DNA of 64,000 nt from JAZBPO01 sp963691775. Lineage in GTDB: Bacteria > Pseudomonadota > Gammaproteobacteria > Pseudomonadales > Azotimanducaceae. Every line of letters begins with the position of its first letter. Within the stretch, counting starts at the first letter, position 1. The DNA is taken from the NCBI GenBank assembly GCA_963691775.1, contig OY829369.1:4030001-4094000 (forward strand). The letters run 5' to 3'. Made by a program: the position numbers and the translations under genes. The notes beneath the pieces were generated by a model. It was not told where the DNA came from and ran no database searches. It saw only the letters and a program-made list of their open reading frames with translations. Shown here in pieces: positions 40,061 to 48,979 of the stretch.

Positions 40061-42012
40061 TGGCGCGGGACGGCGGCAAGCGGCGTCGGCCCCCGGCCGA
40101 CGCGCCGGCCATGATGACCTTGGGCACGCCCGGGCGCCGTGAGGCTGCCCCGCTCAACGCATATCCGTTCTGGAAGTATCTTTTCGTCCTGCTGGTGATC
40201 GTCGCGGGTCTGGTCTATGCCGCGCCGAATCTCTATCCGCCGGACTATGCCGTCCAGATTTCGTCTCGCACGGAAGGGGTGGTCGCTGATGAGCGCGTGC
40301 TAGGGGTCGCGCTCGACGCTGTCCGGCAGGCCGACATCGACGTGCTCGCCTCCGATCTCGACGACGGCACGGCGACGATCCGGTTTCCGAGCAACGAGGT
40401 CCAGATCGAGGCGCGCGAGCGCATTTTCCGCGCGCTCGTCGAAGCAGAACGCGCCGATGACTTCGTGGTGGCCCTGAATCTCGCGTCGACGACGCCTGAG
40501 TGGCTCGTCGACATCGGTGCGTCGCGCATGAGCTACGGCCTCGATCTCTCTGGCGGCGTTCACTTCCTCCTCGAGGTGGACATGGAACGTGCGGTTGCCG
40601 ATCGCCTGGAGGGCTTTGCAGGCGAGATGCGCGCCGTGTTCCGTGAGGATCGTCTGCGCTACGTACGGCCGATCGCCGTCGACGAGGCGCGCCAGCGCAT
40701 CAGCGTTCGCTTCCGCGACGCCGAGACGCGCGACGCTGCGCGCACGCTGCTGCTTGATCGCATTGTCGAGTTCGACATGGTTACGGAAGATGTAGACGGA
40801 CAGCCCGGCCTGGTGCTCACGCTGCGCGCCGACGTCGTGACCCAGATCGAGGACTATGCAATCACGCAGAACCTGCAGAGCCTGCGCAATCGCGTGAACG
40901 AACTCGGCGTGTCCGAGCCACTGGTTCAGCGCCTGGGGCGCGATCGCATCGTGCTCGACCTGCCGGGCATTCAGGACTCGACGCGCGCCAAGGAAATCAT
41001 CGGCAAGGTCGCCAATCTCGAATTCCGCCTCGAATCACGCTCGGACGCCTTGCGTAGCGAGGTCGAGGCCTTCGATTACCAGGGCCGCAGCGTCGATCTC
41101 GAGCGCGACATCATCGTCACGGGTGACCGGGTTTCGAATGCGCAGATCGGCTTCGATCCGGAAACGCAATTGCCCCAGGTGAACATCTCCCTCGATGGGC
41201 AGGGCGGCTCCGCGATGAACAAGGCGACTGCGCCGAGCGTCGGCCGCCGCATGGGCATCGTGTTCAAGGAGACGCGGACCCGGACCCGGATCATCGAGCG
41301 CGATGGCGTCGAAGTGCTTGAGCCGATTCCCTATGAAGTCGAGCGCGTCATCAGCCTTGCGACCATCCAGTCGCCCCTTGGCAATCGCTTCCGCATTACC
41401 GGCCTCTCGCAGCGTGAAGCGTCCGACCTCTCGCTTCTGCTTCGCGCGGGCGCTCTCGCGGCGCCCATGTACATCGTCGAGGAACGCACGGTAGGTGCCT
41501 CGCTCGGTGAGGAAAACATCGAGGCGGGCTTCACGTCCGTCGCCGTGGGCTTCGCCCTGGTCATGGTGTTCATGCTGGTTTACTACCGGCTCTTTGGCCT
41601 CGCCGCGAACCTCGCACTCGCTGCGAACCTGGTGCTCATCGTCGCGGTCATGTCGATGCTCGGTGCGACGCTGACGCTGCCAGGGATTGCTGGCATCGTG
41701 CTCACGGTCGGCATGGCTGTGGATGCGAACGTGCTGATTTTTGCCCGTATCCGGGAGGAGCTCGCGACGCGGCCTCCGCAGCAGGCGATCGATTCCGGCT
41801 TCGATCGTGCCTTCGTCACGATCCTTGATGCGAACATCACGACCTTTCTCGTCGCGATCATCCTCTACGCGATCGGCTCCGGGCCGGTGAAGGGCTTCGC
41901 GGTTACGCTCGCGATCGGCATCGTCACGTCGATGTTCACGGCGATCATGGGCACGCGGGCGCTCGTCAATCTCATCTACGGCGGCCGCAACGTCTCGCGG
42001 CTCGCGATCTGA
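40060..42012 (+). CDS. secD: Protein translocase subunit SecD
   Basis: A 650-residue protein with six membrane segments. YPFWKYLFVLLVIVAGLVYAAPNLYP is TM1; the periplasmic P1 domain includes YGLDLSGGVHFLLEVDM; the C-terminal membrane domain carries GLTLPGIAGIVLTVGMAVDANVLIFARIREEL-type sequence (here TLPGIAGIVLTVGMAVDANVL) with the RND-family acidic residue. With SecF it pulls translocating proteins using the proton gradient. The 29-residue basic extension before TM1 is longer than in E. coli; ATGs at 40111 and 40114 are alternative starts, but the one-base overlap with yajC favours 40060. Confidence 0.95.
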   Translation: MARDGGKRRRPPADAPAMMTLGTPGRREAAPLNAYPFWKYLFVLLVIVAGLVYAAPNLYPPDYAVQISSRTEGVVADERVLGVALDAVRQADIDVLASDLDDGTATIRFPSNEVQIEARERIFRALVEAERADDFVVALNLASTTPEWLVDIGASRMSYGLDLSGGVHFLLEVDMERAVADRLEGFAGEMRAVFREDRLRYVRPIAVDEARQRISVRFRDAETRDAARTLLLDRIVEFDMVTEDVDGQPGLVLTLRADVVTQIEDYAITQNLQSLRNRVNELGVSEPLVQRLGRDRIVLDLPGIQDSTRAKEIIGKVANLEFRLESRSDALRSEVEAFDYQGRSVDLERDIIVTGDRVSNAQIGFDPETQLPQVNISLDGQGGSAMNKATAPSVGRRMGIVFKETRTRTRIIERDGVEVLEPIPYEVERVISLATIQSPLGNRFRITGLSQREASDLSLLLRAGALAAPMYIVEERTVGASLGEENIEAGFTSVAVGFALVMVFMLVYYRLFGLAANLALAANLVLIVAVMSMLGATLTLPGIAGIVLTVGMAVDANVLIFARIREELATRPPQQAIDSGFDRAFVTILDANITTFLVAIILYAIGSGPVKGFAVTLAIGIVTSMFTAIMGTRALVNLIYGGRNVSRLAI

Positions 42013-42022
42013 GGAGGTCGCG

Positions 42023-42997
42023 ATGAGCGAAACGACCGGCACTCGCCGCGGCGCCGCCCGGCAGACCTTCTGGGAGTCGGGCCTCGATCTCGACTTCATG
42101 GCCCTGCGCAAGGCGGCCATCGTCCTGTCGCTGGCGCTGATTCTGGGTTCCGTCGCTGCCCTCGTCGTACGCGGCCTCAACTTCGGCCTCGACTTCACGG
42201 GCGGTACGCTCGTCGAGCTCGAGTTCGCGGAGGCCGTTGACCCGCAGGCCGTGCGCACGGAGCTCGAGGCGGCGGGCTACGCCGACCTGGTGGTGCAGAA
42301 CTTCGGCACGCCGCGCGACGTGCTCGTGCGCGTGCCGCCGGACGTCGTGGGCGAGGACGACAAGGTCGGCGACGAGATTCGCCAAACCCTGGCCACGAAT
42401 CATGGCAACGTCGATCTCCGCCGCAGCGAGTTCGTCGGGCCCGCTGTGGGCGAAGAGCTTCGGGAGCAGGGCGGTCTTGCCATGCTCACTGCGCTCGCGC
42501 TGGTCATGGTCTACATAATGTTCCGCTTCACCGGGAAGTTCGCGATCGGCGCGGTCGTCGCGCTCGTGCACGACGTCATCGTCGTGCTTGGGGCGTTCTC
42601 GGTGTTCGGCTGGTCCTTCGATCTGCCATCGCTCGCCGCAGTGCTCGCGGTGATCGGCTATTCGCTCAACGACACCATCGTCGTTTCGGACCGGATCCGG
42701 GAGAATTTTCGGCGCCTGCGCAAGGGCGGGCCGCTGGAAGTGATCAACACGTCGCTGAATCAGACCTTCGGACGCACGCTCGTCACCTCGCTTACGACGC
42801 TTCTGGTTCTGATTGCGCTGCTGCTATTCGGCGGCGAGATGATCGAGGGCTTCGCGGAGGCGCTGGTGGTCGGCGTGGTCGTGGGTACCTACTCATCAAT
42901 CTATGTCGCGGCGAACATGCTCGTCGCGCTGAAGATCGACCGTCAGGACCTGATTCTGCCGGAGCCGGAAGGCGCTGATCAGGATGCGATCATCTAG
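42023..42997 (+). CDS. secF: Protein translocase subunit SecF
   Basis: A 324-residue, six-segment membrane protein. RGLNFGLDFTGGTLVELEF follows TM1; FAIGAVVALVHDVIVVLGAFSVFGW, LAAVLAVIGYSLNDTIVVSDRIREN and NQTFGRTLVTSLTTLLVLIAL define the C-terminal domain. It forms the SecDF complex with the gene 10 bp upstream. GAGGAGG precedes the start. It ends the queA-secF operon and converges on suhB. Confidence 0.96.
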   Translation: MSETTGTRRGAARQTFWESGLDLDFMALRKAAIVLSLALILGSVAALVVRGLNFGLDFTGGTLVELEFAEAVDPQAVRTELEAAGYADLVVQNFGTPRDVLVRVPPDVVGEDDKVGDEIRQTLATNHGNVDLRRSEFVGPAVGEELREQGGLAMLTALALVMVYIMFRFTGKFAIGAVVALVHDVIVVLGAFSVFGWSFDLPSLAAVLAVIGYSLNDTIVVSDRIRENFRRLRKGGPLEVINTSLNQTFGRTLVTSLTTLLVLIALLLFGGEMIEGFAEALVVGVVVGTYSSIYVAANMLVALKIDRQDLILPEPEGADQDAII

Positions 42998-43040
42998 CGC
43001 GTTCGAGTCGCGCCTGCGCTCGCGGGCGCGGCACCGCCGC

Positions 43041-43859
43041 TCAGCCCTGTCTCTTTCCACGCATCTCCTGCGTGACGTGCGGCGCGATGGTCTGCAGGAG
43101 GGCCTTGAAGCACTTCGGATTGCCGCAGACGATGTTGCCCGTCTCCATGAATCCGGCGCCGCCCTCGAAGTCTGACACCAGACCGCCCGCTTCGGTGACA
43201 AGGAGTGCGCCCGCCGCCATGTCCCAGGGCTTCAGGCCGATTTCCCAGAACGCATCGAGACGACCTGCAGCGACGTAGGCGAGGTCGAGCGCCGCCGAGC
43301 CTGCGCGGCGAATGCCCCTTGCCTGACGGGTGACGGCCGTCAATTGACGCATGTAAGCGTCCAGGTGTGCGTCGTTCTGTCGGAACGGAATCCCCGTACC
43401 GACAACGGCCCCGTCGAGGCGATCGCGGCGCGTGACGCGGATTCGCTTCTCATTGAGCTGAGCGCCGTGGCCGCGGGAGGCGACGAAGCTCTCGTCGCGC
43501 AGTGGGTCCAGAACCACTGCGTGCTCTAGGCGTCCGCGATACACGCAGCCGATGGACACGGCGAAGTGGGGAATGCCGTGGAGAAAGTTCGTGGTGCCGT
43601 CGAGCGGATCGATGATCCAGGTGTAGTCCTCATCACCATCGATCGCCTTGCCCGACTCCTCCCCGATGATGGAGTGGCCCGGGTAGGTCTTGTGCAGTTC
43701 CTCGATGATTGCCGCTTCGGCGGCGCGATCGATCTCCGAGACGAGATCGTTCTTCTGCTTCTCTTCAACCTTGATCACGTCGATGCGATCGACGGCCCGG
43801 GCGATGATCCGCCCTGCGTTGCGAGCGGCGCGCAGGGCCATGCTGGCCATGGGCTGCAT
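43041..43859 (-). CDS. suhB: Inositol-1-monophosphatase family protein SuhB
   Basis: A 272-residue Mg2+/Li+-sensitive phosphatase. The metal-binding motifs GEESG (66-70) and WIIDPLDGTTNFLHG (81-95) and the C-terminal WDMAAGALLVTEAGG motif are present. Besides dephosphorylating inositol phosphates, SuhB is part of the rRNA antitermination complex in enterics. ATG 43859 has GGAG upstream; the frame is open to 44030 without support. It is divergent from trmJ, as in E. coli and Pseudomonas. Confidence 0.95.
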   Translation of the reverse strand: MQPMASMALRAARNAGRIIARAVDRIDVIKVEEKQKNDLVSEIDRAAEAAIIEELHKTYPGHSIIGEESGKAIDGDEDYTWIIDPLDGTTNFLHGIPHFAVSIGCVYRGRLEHAVVLDPLRDESFVASRGHGAQLNEKRIRVTRRDRLDGAVVGTGIPFRQNDAHLDAYMRQLTAVTRQARGIRRAGSAALDLAYVAAGRLDAFWEIGLKPWDMAAGALLVTEAGGLVSDFEGGAGFMETGNIVCGNPKCFKALLQTIAPHVTQEMRGKRQG

Positions 43860-44001
43860 AGAAAACTCCGAAACTCGGGGCGGTGCAGCGCGCACCGCAA
43901 GCGGGCGCGCATGGTAGCAGAGGCTGCGCCGGCGCTGGCCTTCTGCGGCCGATTGCGCCAGATTGCGCGCCCCCGCCCGTACCTCAGTGCAGGACTGCGC
44001 G

Positions 44002-44820
44002 ATGCGCGACGAATTCGATCCGCCCCCCATGGACGTCGAGCTAGCGGCGCACGTGCGCTTCGTGCTGGTTCAGCCCACGCATCCGGGAAACATCGGTGCC
44101 GCTGCGCGGGCGATGAAGAACATGGGGTTTTCGGAGCTCGTCCTCGTCGATCCGCTGCGCTTCCCGGATGAGGAGGCGCGTTTCCGTGCAGCGTCCGCCG
44201 TCGACATTGTCGATCGCGCGCGCGTCGTCGGCACGCTCGCGGAAGCGATCGACGACTGTCAGCTCGTGATCGGCTCGAGTGCGCGCAATCGCCGCGTGCC
44301 CTGGCCCATGATCGGCCCGCGCGAGGTGGGTACGCGCGTGCTCGACGAAGCGCCCCATGGGCCGGTTGCCATTCTTTTCGGGCGCGAGGCGAGCGGGCTC
44401 ACGAACGAGGAACTTGCGCGCTGCCAGTTGCATCTTTTCGTGCCTACGGATCCTGCATACCCGTCGCTGAACATCTCCATGGCGCTACAGCTCGTAGCCT
44501 GGGAAATCCGCAGTGCGTGGCTCGAGGCCTGCGCCCGCTTGCCCGAGCCGCCATGGGATCGGCCCTGGGCCGAGGCCGGGGCGGTCGAAGGACTCCTTGA
44601 GCATCTCGAATCAACATTGGACCTGACGGGCTTCACGGATCGACGCGATCCCGGCCAGGTAATGCTGCGCTTGCGGCGTCTTTTTTATAGAACGCGCCTC
44701 GATCAGGTGGAGGTGAACATTCTTCGTGGCGTCTGCACGCGCATCGAACACGCGCTTGCGGAGGCGGGCGCAGGAGGGGCTTCGCGGGCGCCCGGTGAGG
44801 GGGGCGTGGAGGATCGCTGA
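44002..44820 (+). CDS. trmJ: tRNA (cytidine/uridine-2'-O-)-methyltransferase TrmJ
   Basis: A 272-residue SPOUT methyltransferase. It has VRFVLVQPTHPGNIGAAARAMKNMG (motif 1), LFGREASGLTNEEL (motif 2) and YPSLNISMALQLVAWE (motif 3) forming the SAM-binding knot, plus the C-terminal extension LRLRRLFYRTRLDQVEVNILRG that distinguishes TrmJ. It methylates the ribose of nucleotide 32 in tRNAs. Start 44002 is used; an upstream in-frame codon at 43963 is less likely. In relatives cysE and/or the isc operon follow; here only iscS does. Confidence 0.93.
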   Translation: MRDEFDPPPMDVELAAHVRFVLVQPTHPGNIGAAARAMKNMGFSELVLVDPLRFPDEEARFRAASAVDIVDRARVVGTLAEAIDDCQLVIGSSARNRRVPWPMIGPREVGTRVLDEAPHGPVAILFGREASGLTNEELARCQLHLFVPTDPAYPSLNISMALQLVAWEIRSAWLEACARLPEPPWDRPWAEAGAVEGLLEHLESTLDLTGFTDRRDPGQVMLRLRRLFYRTRLDQVEVNILRGVCTRIEHALAEAGAGGASRAPGEGGVEDR

Positions 44821-45240
44821 CCGCGCAGCGCCGGGGAGCTTGTGTTCCGAGCGCGTCAGCACCGTGATCGGCGTCCCGGTCGAGACGCCCAGCAGCCCTG
44901 GCTGGACAGCGCCGCCATGTCGTGGCGCGCGCCGCGCGGAATTCCGTTGCCCCGTCAGGGGAGCTGTCCCGGGTACGGCTCAGCGTACGCGGTGTGCCTC
45001 GGCACATAGCGGTCGGCGCGGCTGCTTCAGCAGCCCCGACAGAAAGTTGATGAGACCAGAGAAGCAGGGCAGGGCGCGCCCAGTCGATTGATCTCACGGA
45101 CCGCGTTACGGTGGGCGCCTACGCGGGTACCCTTGCAGCTGGCGCAAGCGATCGGCCGATCCCTTCCAGGGGCGCTCGAACGACGACGCCAGGCGCTTGC
45201 CCTTGCCGGCAGGCGACAGGAACCAGGATACGAATTCCTC
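44821..45240 (+). other. Non-coding stretch between trmJ and iscS with serial hairpins
   Basis: No protein gene is supported in these 420 bp; translations in all frames lack family resemblance, and no remnant of iscR or cysE is recognisable. Short perfect inverted repeats follow one another: CCAGC/GCTGG (44889-44905), CCCC-GTCA-GGGG (44950-44961), GTACG/CGTAC (44973-44988), TGTGCC-TC-GGCACA (44993-45006), GGCTGC-TTCA-GCAGCC (45020-45035), and the palindrome GATCGGCCGATC (45150-45161). It could be a small RNA or structured iscS leader. No RNase P, SRP or tmRNA core motif was found. Confidence 0.35.
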
Positions 45241-46401
45241 ATGCCCGAACGCCTGCCTGTCTATCTCGATTACGCTGCAACCACGCCGGTGGACCCGCGC
45301 GTGGCTGAGCGCGTCACCGCGCATCTCACTCCCGATGGTGTCTTCGGCAATCCTGCGTCGCGTTCGCACATCTTCGGTTGGGATGCGGAGGAGGCAGTGG
45401 AGCAGGCGCGAGTCGAAGTCGCGTCGCTGCTGGCCTGTGATCCGCGTGAGGTGGTTTGGACGTCGGGCGCGACGGAATCGGACAACCTTGCCATTCAGGG
45501 GGTCGCGCTCGCGGCCGAGGCCCGCGGCCGTCATCTCGTTACCTGCACGATCGAACACAAGGCGGTTATAGACACCTGTCGCTGGCTCGAAGGTCGCGGC
45601 TGGGAGGTGAGCTGGCTTGAGCCGGGCACCGACGGTCGCGTAGCGCCGGAGCAGGTCGCCGCCGTCCTGCGCGATAACACCGTGCTCGTTTCGCTCATGC
45701 TGGTGAACAACGAGCTCGGCGTGATCACGGACATTGCCGGCATCGCCGAGCTTCTGAAAGATCACCAGGCGCTGCTCCACGTCGACGCTGCGCAGGCGCT
45801 GGGCAAGATCCCGGTTTCTCCTTCCGCACTGGGCGTAGATCTGATGGCGTTTTCGGGGCACAAGCTCTATGCCCCGAAGGGGATCGGGGTGCTCTACGTC
45901 CGGAATGCGCCCGAGGTGACGGTGCAGGCGCTCATGCACGGAGGCGGGCACGAGCGCGGCTTTCGCTCCGGTACCTTGCCCACGCATCAGATCGTTGGCA
46001 TGGGTGCTGCTTGCGCGGTGGCCGAGGCAGAGCTGGCCGAAGAAGGCCCTCGCATTGCGCGGCTGCGCGACCGGTTCCTCGATGGCGTCTCAAACCTCGG
46101 GGGTATTCATCTGAACGGGCACGCGCAGGCGCGTATCCCGGGCATCCTCAACATTGCCTTCGAAGGCGTCGACGGCGAAGCCCTGCTCATGGCGCTGGCG
46201 CCCGACATTGCGTGCTCCTCCGGATCGGCCTGTAACTCGGCCTTCGTTGAACCCTCCTTTGTACTGCGAGGCATTGGTCTCGATGACACCTTGGCGCAGG
46301 CCTCCCTGCGCTTCTCCTTCGGTCGTTTCACGACGGAGGCGGAGGTGGACCAGGCCCTGGATCGGGTCGTTGAGACAGTCTCCCGCCTGCGCCGCGCCTG
46401 A
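45241..46401 (+). CDS. iscS: Cysteine desulfurase IscS, lacking the IscU-binding tail
   Basis: A 386-residue PLP enzyme (E. coli IscS has 404). PVYLDYAATTPVDPRVAE at the start, SGATESDNLAIQG, HVDAAQALGKIP, the PLP lysine K208 in SGHKLYAPKG, and the persulfide cysteine C331 in CSSGSACNSA are intact. It removes sulfur from cysteine for tRNA thiolation, thiamine or Fe-S assembly. The protein stops at VSRLRRA, about 20 residues short of E. coli; the missing piece is the tail that contacts IscU. iscR, iscU, iscA, hscBA, fdx and iscX are absent around it. Start 45241 gives the usual N terminus; its ribosome binding site is weak. Confidence 0.93.
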   Translation: MPERLPVYLDYAATTPVDPRVAERVTAHLTPDGVFGNPASRSHIFGWDAEEAVEQARVEVASLLACDPREVVWTSGATESDNLAIQGVALAAEARGRHLVTCTIEHKAVIDTCRWLEGRGWEVSWLEPGTDGRVAPEQVAAVLRDNTVLVSLMLVNNELGVITDIAGIAELLKDHQALLHVDAAQALGKIPVSPSALGVDLMAFSGHKLYAPKGIGVLYVRNAPEVTVQALMHGGGHERGFRSGTLPTHQIVGMGAACAVAEAELAEEGPRIARLRDRFLDGVSNLGGIHLNGHAQARIPGILNIAFEGVDGEALLMALAPDIACSSGSACNSAFVEPSFVLRGIGLDDTLAQASLRFSFGRFTTEAEVDQALDRVVETVSRLRRA

Positions 46402-46527
46402 TCGCCTGCAGGTGCATCGCGGGCGACCTAAGCGTATGATTCGCGCCGCTTTCGGCGGGGTACATGAGTGCGCCGCCCCCTGGAATCTGCGCCGGGCGGT
46501 CGTTGCTCGGACCTACGGAGACATCGC

Positions 46528-46956
46528 ATGGCCCTCGAACGGACCCTGTCCATCATCAAGCCCGACGCGGTCGCGAAGAACGCGATCGGCGATATCTATG
46601 CCCGCTTCGAGAAGGCCGGCCTGAAAATCGCCGCCGCGAAGATGCTGCACCTTTCGCGCGACGACGCTGCGGGCTTCTACGCCGAACACGACGGTAAGCC
46701 TTTTTTCGACGCGCTCCTGGAATTCATGACTTCCGGCCCGGTGATGGTGCAGGTTCTCGAAGGTGAGAACGCCGTAGCGACGAATCGCGAGCTCATGGGG
46801 GCCACCAATCCCAAAGACGCGGCTGCGGGCACGATCCGCGCGGACTTCGCCGAGTCGATCGACGCCAACGCAGTCCATGGCTCGGATGCGCCTGCATCTG
46901 CGGCGCGCGAGATCGCCTACTTCTTCGGCGCGCTCGAAGTTCACGCACGGGGCTGA
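46528..46956 (+). CDS. ndk: Nucleoside diphosphate kinase
   Basis: A 142-residue protein with the whole family signature: ERTLSIIKPDAVAKNAIG at the start, RELMGATNPKDAAAGTIRADF, and the phospho-accepting H117 in NAVHGSDAPASA. It equilibrates NTP pools from ATP. GGAG precedes the ATG; an in-frame codon at 46468 is less likely. It is followed directly by rlmN, the normal order, but the isc genes that usually precede it are missing. Confidence 0.97.
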   Translation: MALERTLSIIKPDAVAKNAIGDIYARFEKAGLKIAAAKMLHLSRDDAAGFYAEHDGKPFFDALLEFMTSGPVMVQVLEGENAVATNRELMGATNPKDAAAGTIRADFAESIDANAVHGSDAPASAAREIAYFFGALEVHARG

Positions 46957-46958
46957 AG

Positions 46959-48176
46959 GTGACCGGGGCCGAGCAGATGCTGGAAGCGGCGACCGATCGC
47001 CGAGTGAATCTGCTCGGCCTCTCGCAGGCTGCCCTCAAGGAATTCTTCGCAGGACTTGGCGAGAAGCCCTTCCGAGCGACGCAGGTCATGAAGTGGCTGC
47101 ATCATCGCGATGTAGACGACTTTGCCGAGATGACCGACCTCTCCCGTGCGCTTCGCGAGCGCCTTGAAGCGTGTGCGGAAGTGCGCATGCCGGAGATCGT
47201 GAGTGCACACGTGTCGGCAGATGGCACGCGCAAGTGGCTGCTTTCGCTGGCTGACGGGCAGCGCGTTGAAATGGTGTTCATCCCCGAGAAGGACCGCGGG
47301 ACGCTCTGCATTTCATCCCAGGTTGGCTGTGCCCTCGACTGCAGTTTCTGCGCCACCGGCAAGCAGGGCTTCAATCGCAACCTGTCACCTGCGGAGATCG
47401 TCTCGCAGGTGCGCCTCGCGGTGCGCGCGCTGCGCGATGTGGACCTCGGGCGGCCGAAGGCGGTCACCAACGTCGTCCTCATGGGCATGGGCGAGCCGCT
47501 GCTGAATTTCGACGCGGTCACGGAAGCGATCTCGATCCTCCTTGATGACCTCGGCTACGGGATTTCCAAGCGTCGCCTGACCCTGTCAACGGCGGGCGTC
47601 GTACCTGCAATTCGCAAGCTTGCGGAAGTAACGGACGTCGCGCTTGCCGTGTCGCTGCATGCGCCGACGGATGCCTTGCGTGACCAACTCGTACCGATCA
47701 ATCGCCGCTATCCGATCGCAGAGCTTCTCGACGCGTGCCGTGAGTATCTTTCCGGGATGGGCGAGTGGCGTTCGATCACTGTTGAATACACGCTCATGGA
47801 TGGGGTGAACGACGGCGTCGAGCAGGCGGAACAGCTCGCTGATCTGCTCGACGATATGCGCGAGAAGGTCAAGCTGAATCTCATTCCGTTCAATCCGTTC
47901 CCCGGATCAGGCTACGAGCGGCCGAGTAACACGCGCGTCCGCGCCTTCCAGACCTTCCTCCTGAACCGCGGGTTTGCGACCATGCTGCGCACGACCCGTG
48001 GCGATGATATCGACGCGGCCTGCGGGCAGCTTGCCGGCAAGTTCGATGATCGAACGAAGCGCCGCGAACGCTACATCGCGAGACTGAAGGATCATGGTGC
48101 GATCACTCACGTGCATCCGCGAGCCCAGGCGCCGAACGAAGAGGCCCGCAGCGGCGCCGATGTTCGTGGTGATTGA
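46959..48176 (+). CDS. rlmN: Dual-specificity 23S rRNA/tRNA adenine-C2 methyltransferase RlmN
   Basis: A 405-residue radical SAM enzyme. The cluster cysteines C124, C128 and C131 (CALDCSFCATG) and the SAM segment VLMGMGEPLLNFD are visible, as are the LSTAGVVPAI and LNLIPFNPFPGSGYERPS segments; a further Cys near the C terminus (IDAACGQLAGK) is the methyl-carrying residue in the family. It methylates A2503 of 23S rRNA and A37 of some tRNAs. GTG start two bases after ndk. It requires a [4Fe-4S] cluster although no isc assembly genes are nearby. Confidence 0.96.
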   Translation: MTGAEQMLEAATDRRVNLLGLSQAALKEFFAGLGEKPFRATQVMKWLHHRDVDDFAEMTDLSRALRERLEACAEVRMPEIVSAHVSADGTRKWLLSLADGQRVEMVFIPEKDRGTLCISSQVGCALDCSFCATGKQGFNRNLSPAEIVSQVRLAVRALRDVDLGRPKAVTNVVLMGMGEPLLNFDAVTEAISILLDDLGYGISKRRLTLSTAGVVPAIRKLAEVTDVALAVSLHAPTDALRDQLVPINRRYPIAELLDACREYLSGMGEWRSITVEYTLMDGVNDGVEQAEQLADLLDDMREKVKLNLIPFNPFPGSGYERPSNTRVRAFQTFLLNRGFATMLRTTRGDDIDAACGQLAGKFDDRTKRRERYIARLKDHGAITHVHPRAQAPNEEARSGADVRGD

Positions 48177-48975
48177 GCGCCTGCCCGCGTTGCTCGCGGT
48201 TGCCGGCCTCACGGCGTTCCTCGGCGGCTGTGCGAGTAACGATGCCGAGCCGGAGACCGTAGTGACGTTGCCGCCGTCTGCGCCACTGCAGCCGGCGCCC
48301 CTCGCCGCGCGCATCAAAGCGCAGCTCGACCTTGCGGAGGGCTACATTGCCGTTGGCGACGCATCTCGCGCCCGCCCGGCGCTCGAGCGCGCCCTGGAAC
48401 TGGATGCGCGCAACAGCACCACGCACGATCTCTTTGGTCGTCTCTACCAGATGCAGGGGGACGCTGAACTCGCCGAGCGTCACTTTCGCATGGCTGTGCG
48501 GTCCGATGGCAGTAATGCGCGTGCGCGCAACGACTACGGGGTCTTTCTCTACCAGCAGGGTCGCTATCGCGATGCGGTCGAGCAGCTCGAACGGGCGGCG
48601 GAAGATCCTGACAGTCCGAGCCGGCCGGTCGCCTATGAGAACCTCGGCCTTGCGAACCTGAAAGCGGGCGACCGAACTGGTGCGCAGTCAGCTTTTTCAC
48701 GCGCCGTAATGCTCGATCGCCGCATGCAGATCTCGCTCCTCGAGTTGGCGGAGCTCAGCTTCGGCGACGATGAATTCGAATCGGCTGCGACTTGGTACCA
48801 GCGGTATCGACTCGTCGCCCCACGGCAGAGCGCCCGCAGCCTCTGGCTGGGCCTGCGCCTCGCGCGCGCGGCGGGTGACGTCGATCAGGAGGCGAGCTAC
48901 GCGCTGCAGCTGAAGAATCTGTTTCCGCTGTCGGCCGAATACCAGAGCTATCGTGAGACTGTTGGCGGTGGCTGA
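48160..48975 (+). CDS. TPR lipoprotein, PilF/PilW-like
   Basis: A 271-residue lipoprotein with lipobox LGGC (acylated C24) and about five TPR repeats (for example AQLDLAEGYIAVGDASRARPALERALELD, HDLFGRLYQMQGDAELAERHFRMAVRSD, NDYGVFLYQQGRYRDAVEQLERA). At this position pseudomonads carry pilF, whose product pilots the type IV pilus secretin to the outer membrane. Pilus function is inferred from position and architecture only. It overlaps the end of rlmN by 17 bp and precedes rodZ. Confidence 0.82.
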   Translation: MFVVIERLPALLAVAGLTAFLGGCASNDAEPETVVTLPPSAPLQPAPLAARIKAQLDLAEGYIAVGDASRARPALERALELDARNSTTHDLFGRLYQMQGDAELAERHFRMAVRSDGSNARARNDYGVFLYQQGRYRDAVEQLERAAEDPDSPSRPVAYENLGLANLKAGDRTGAQSAFSRAVMLDRRMQISLLELAELSFGDDEFESAATWYQRYRLVAPRQSARSLWLGLRLARAAGDVDQEASYALQLKNLFPLSAEYQSYRETVGGG

Positions 48976-48979
48976 TTCG

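Noticed and set aside
38510..42258. Long minus-strand open frames opposite tgt, yajC and secD
   Set aside because: Antisense shadows caused by third-position GC bias; the plus strand encodes unambiguous Tgt, YajC and SecD.
44821..45240. RNase P RNA, SRP RNA, 6S or tmRNA in the gap before iscS
   Set aside because: The conserved cores I know (for example GAGGAAAGTCCGGGC of RNase P or GGAAGGAAGCAGCC of SRP RNA) are absent from both strands.
44821..45240. Decayed iscR or cysE pseudogene
   Set aside because: No frame shows helix-turn-helix or hexapeptide-repeat sequence; only weak hairpins remain.
45241..46401. Calling the lone cysteine desulfurase SufS or NifS
   Set aside because: N-terminal LDYAATTPVDPRVAE and the CSSGSAC loop match IscS, and the trmJ...ndk-rlmN synteny is that of iscS.
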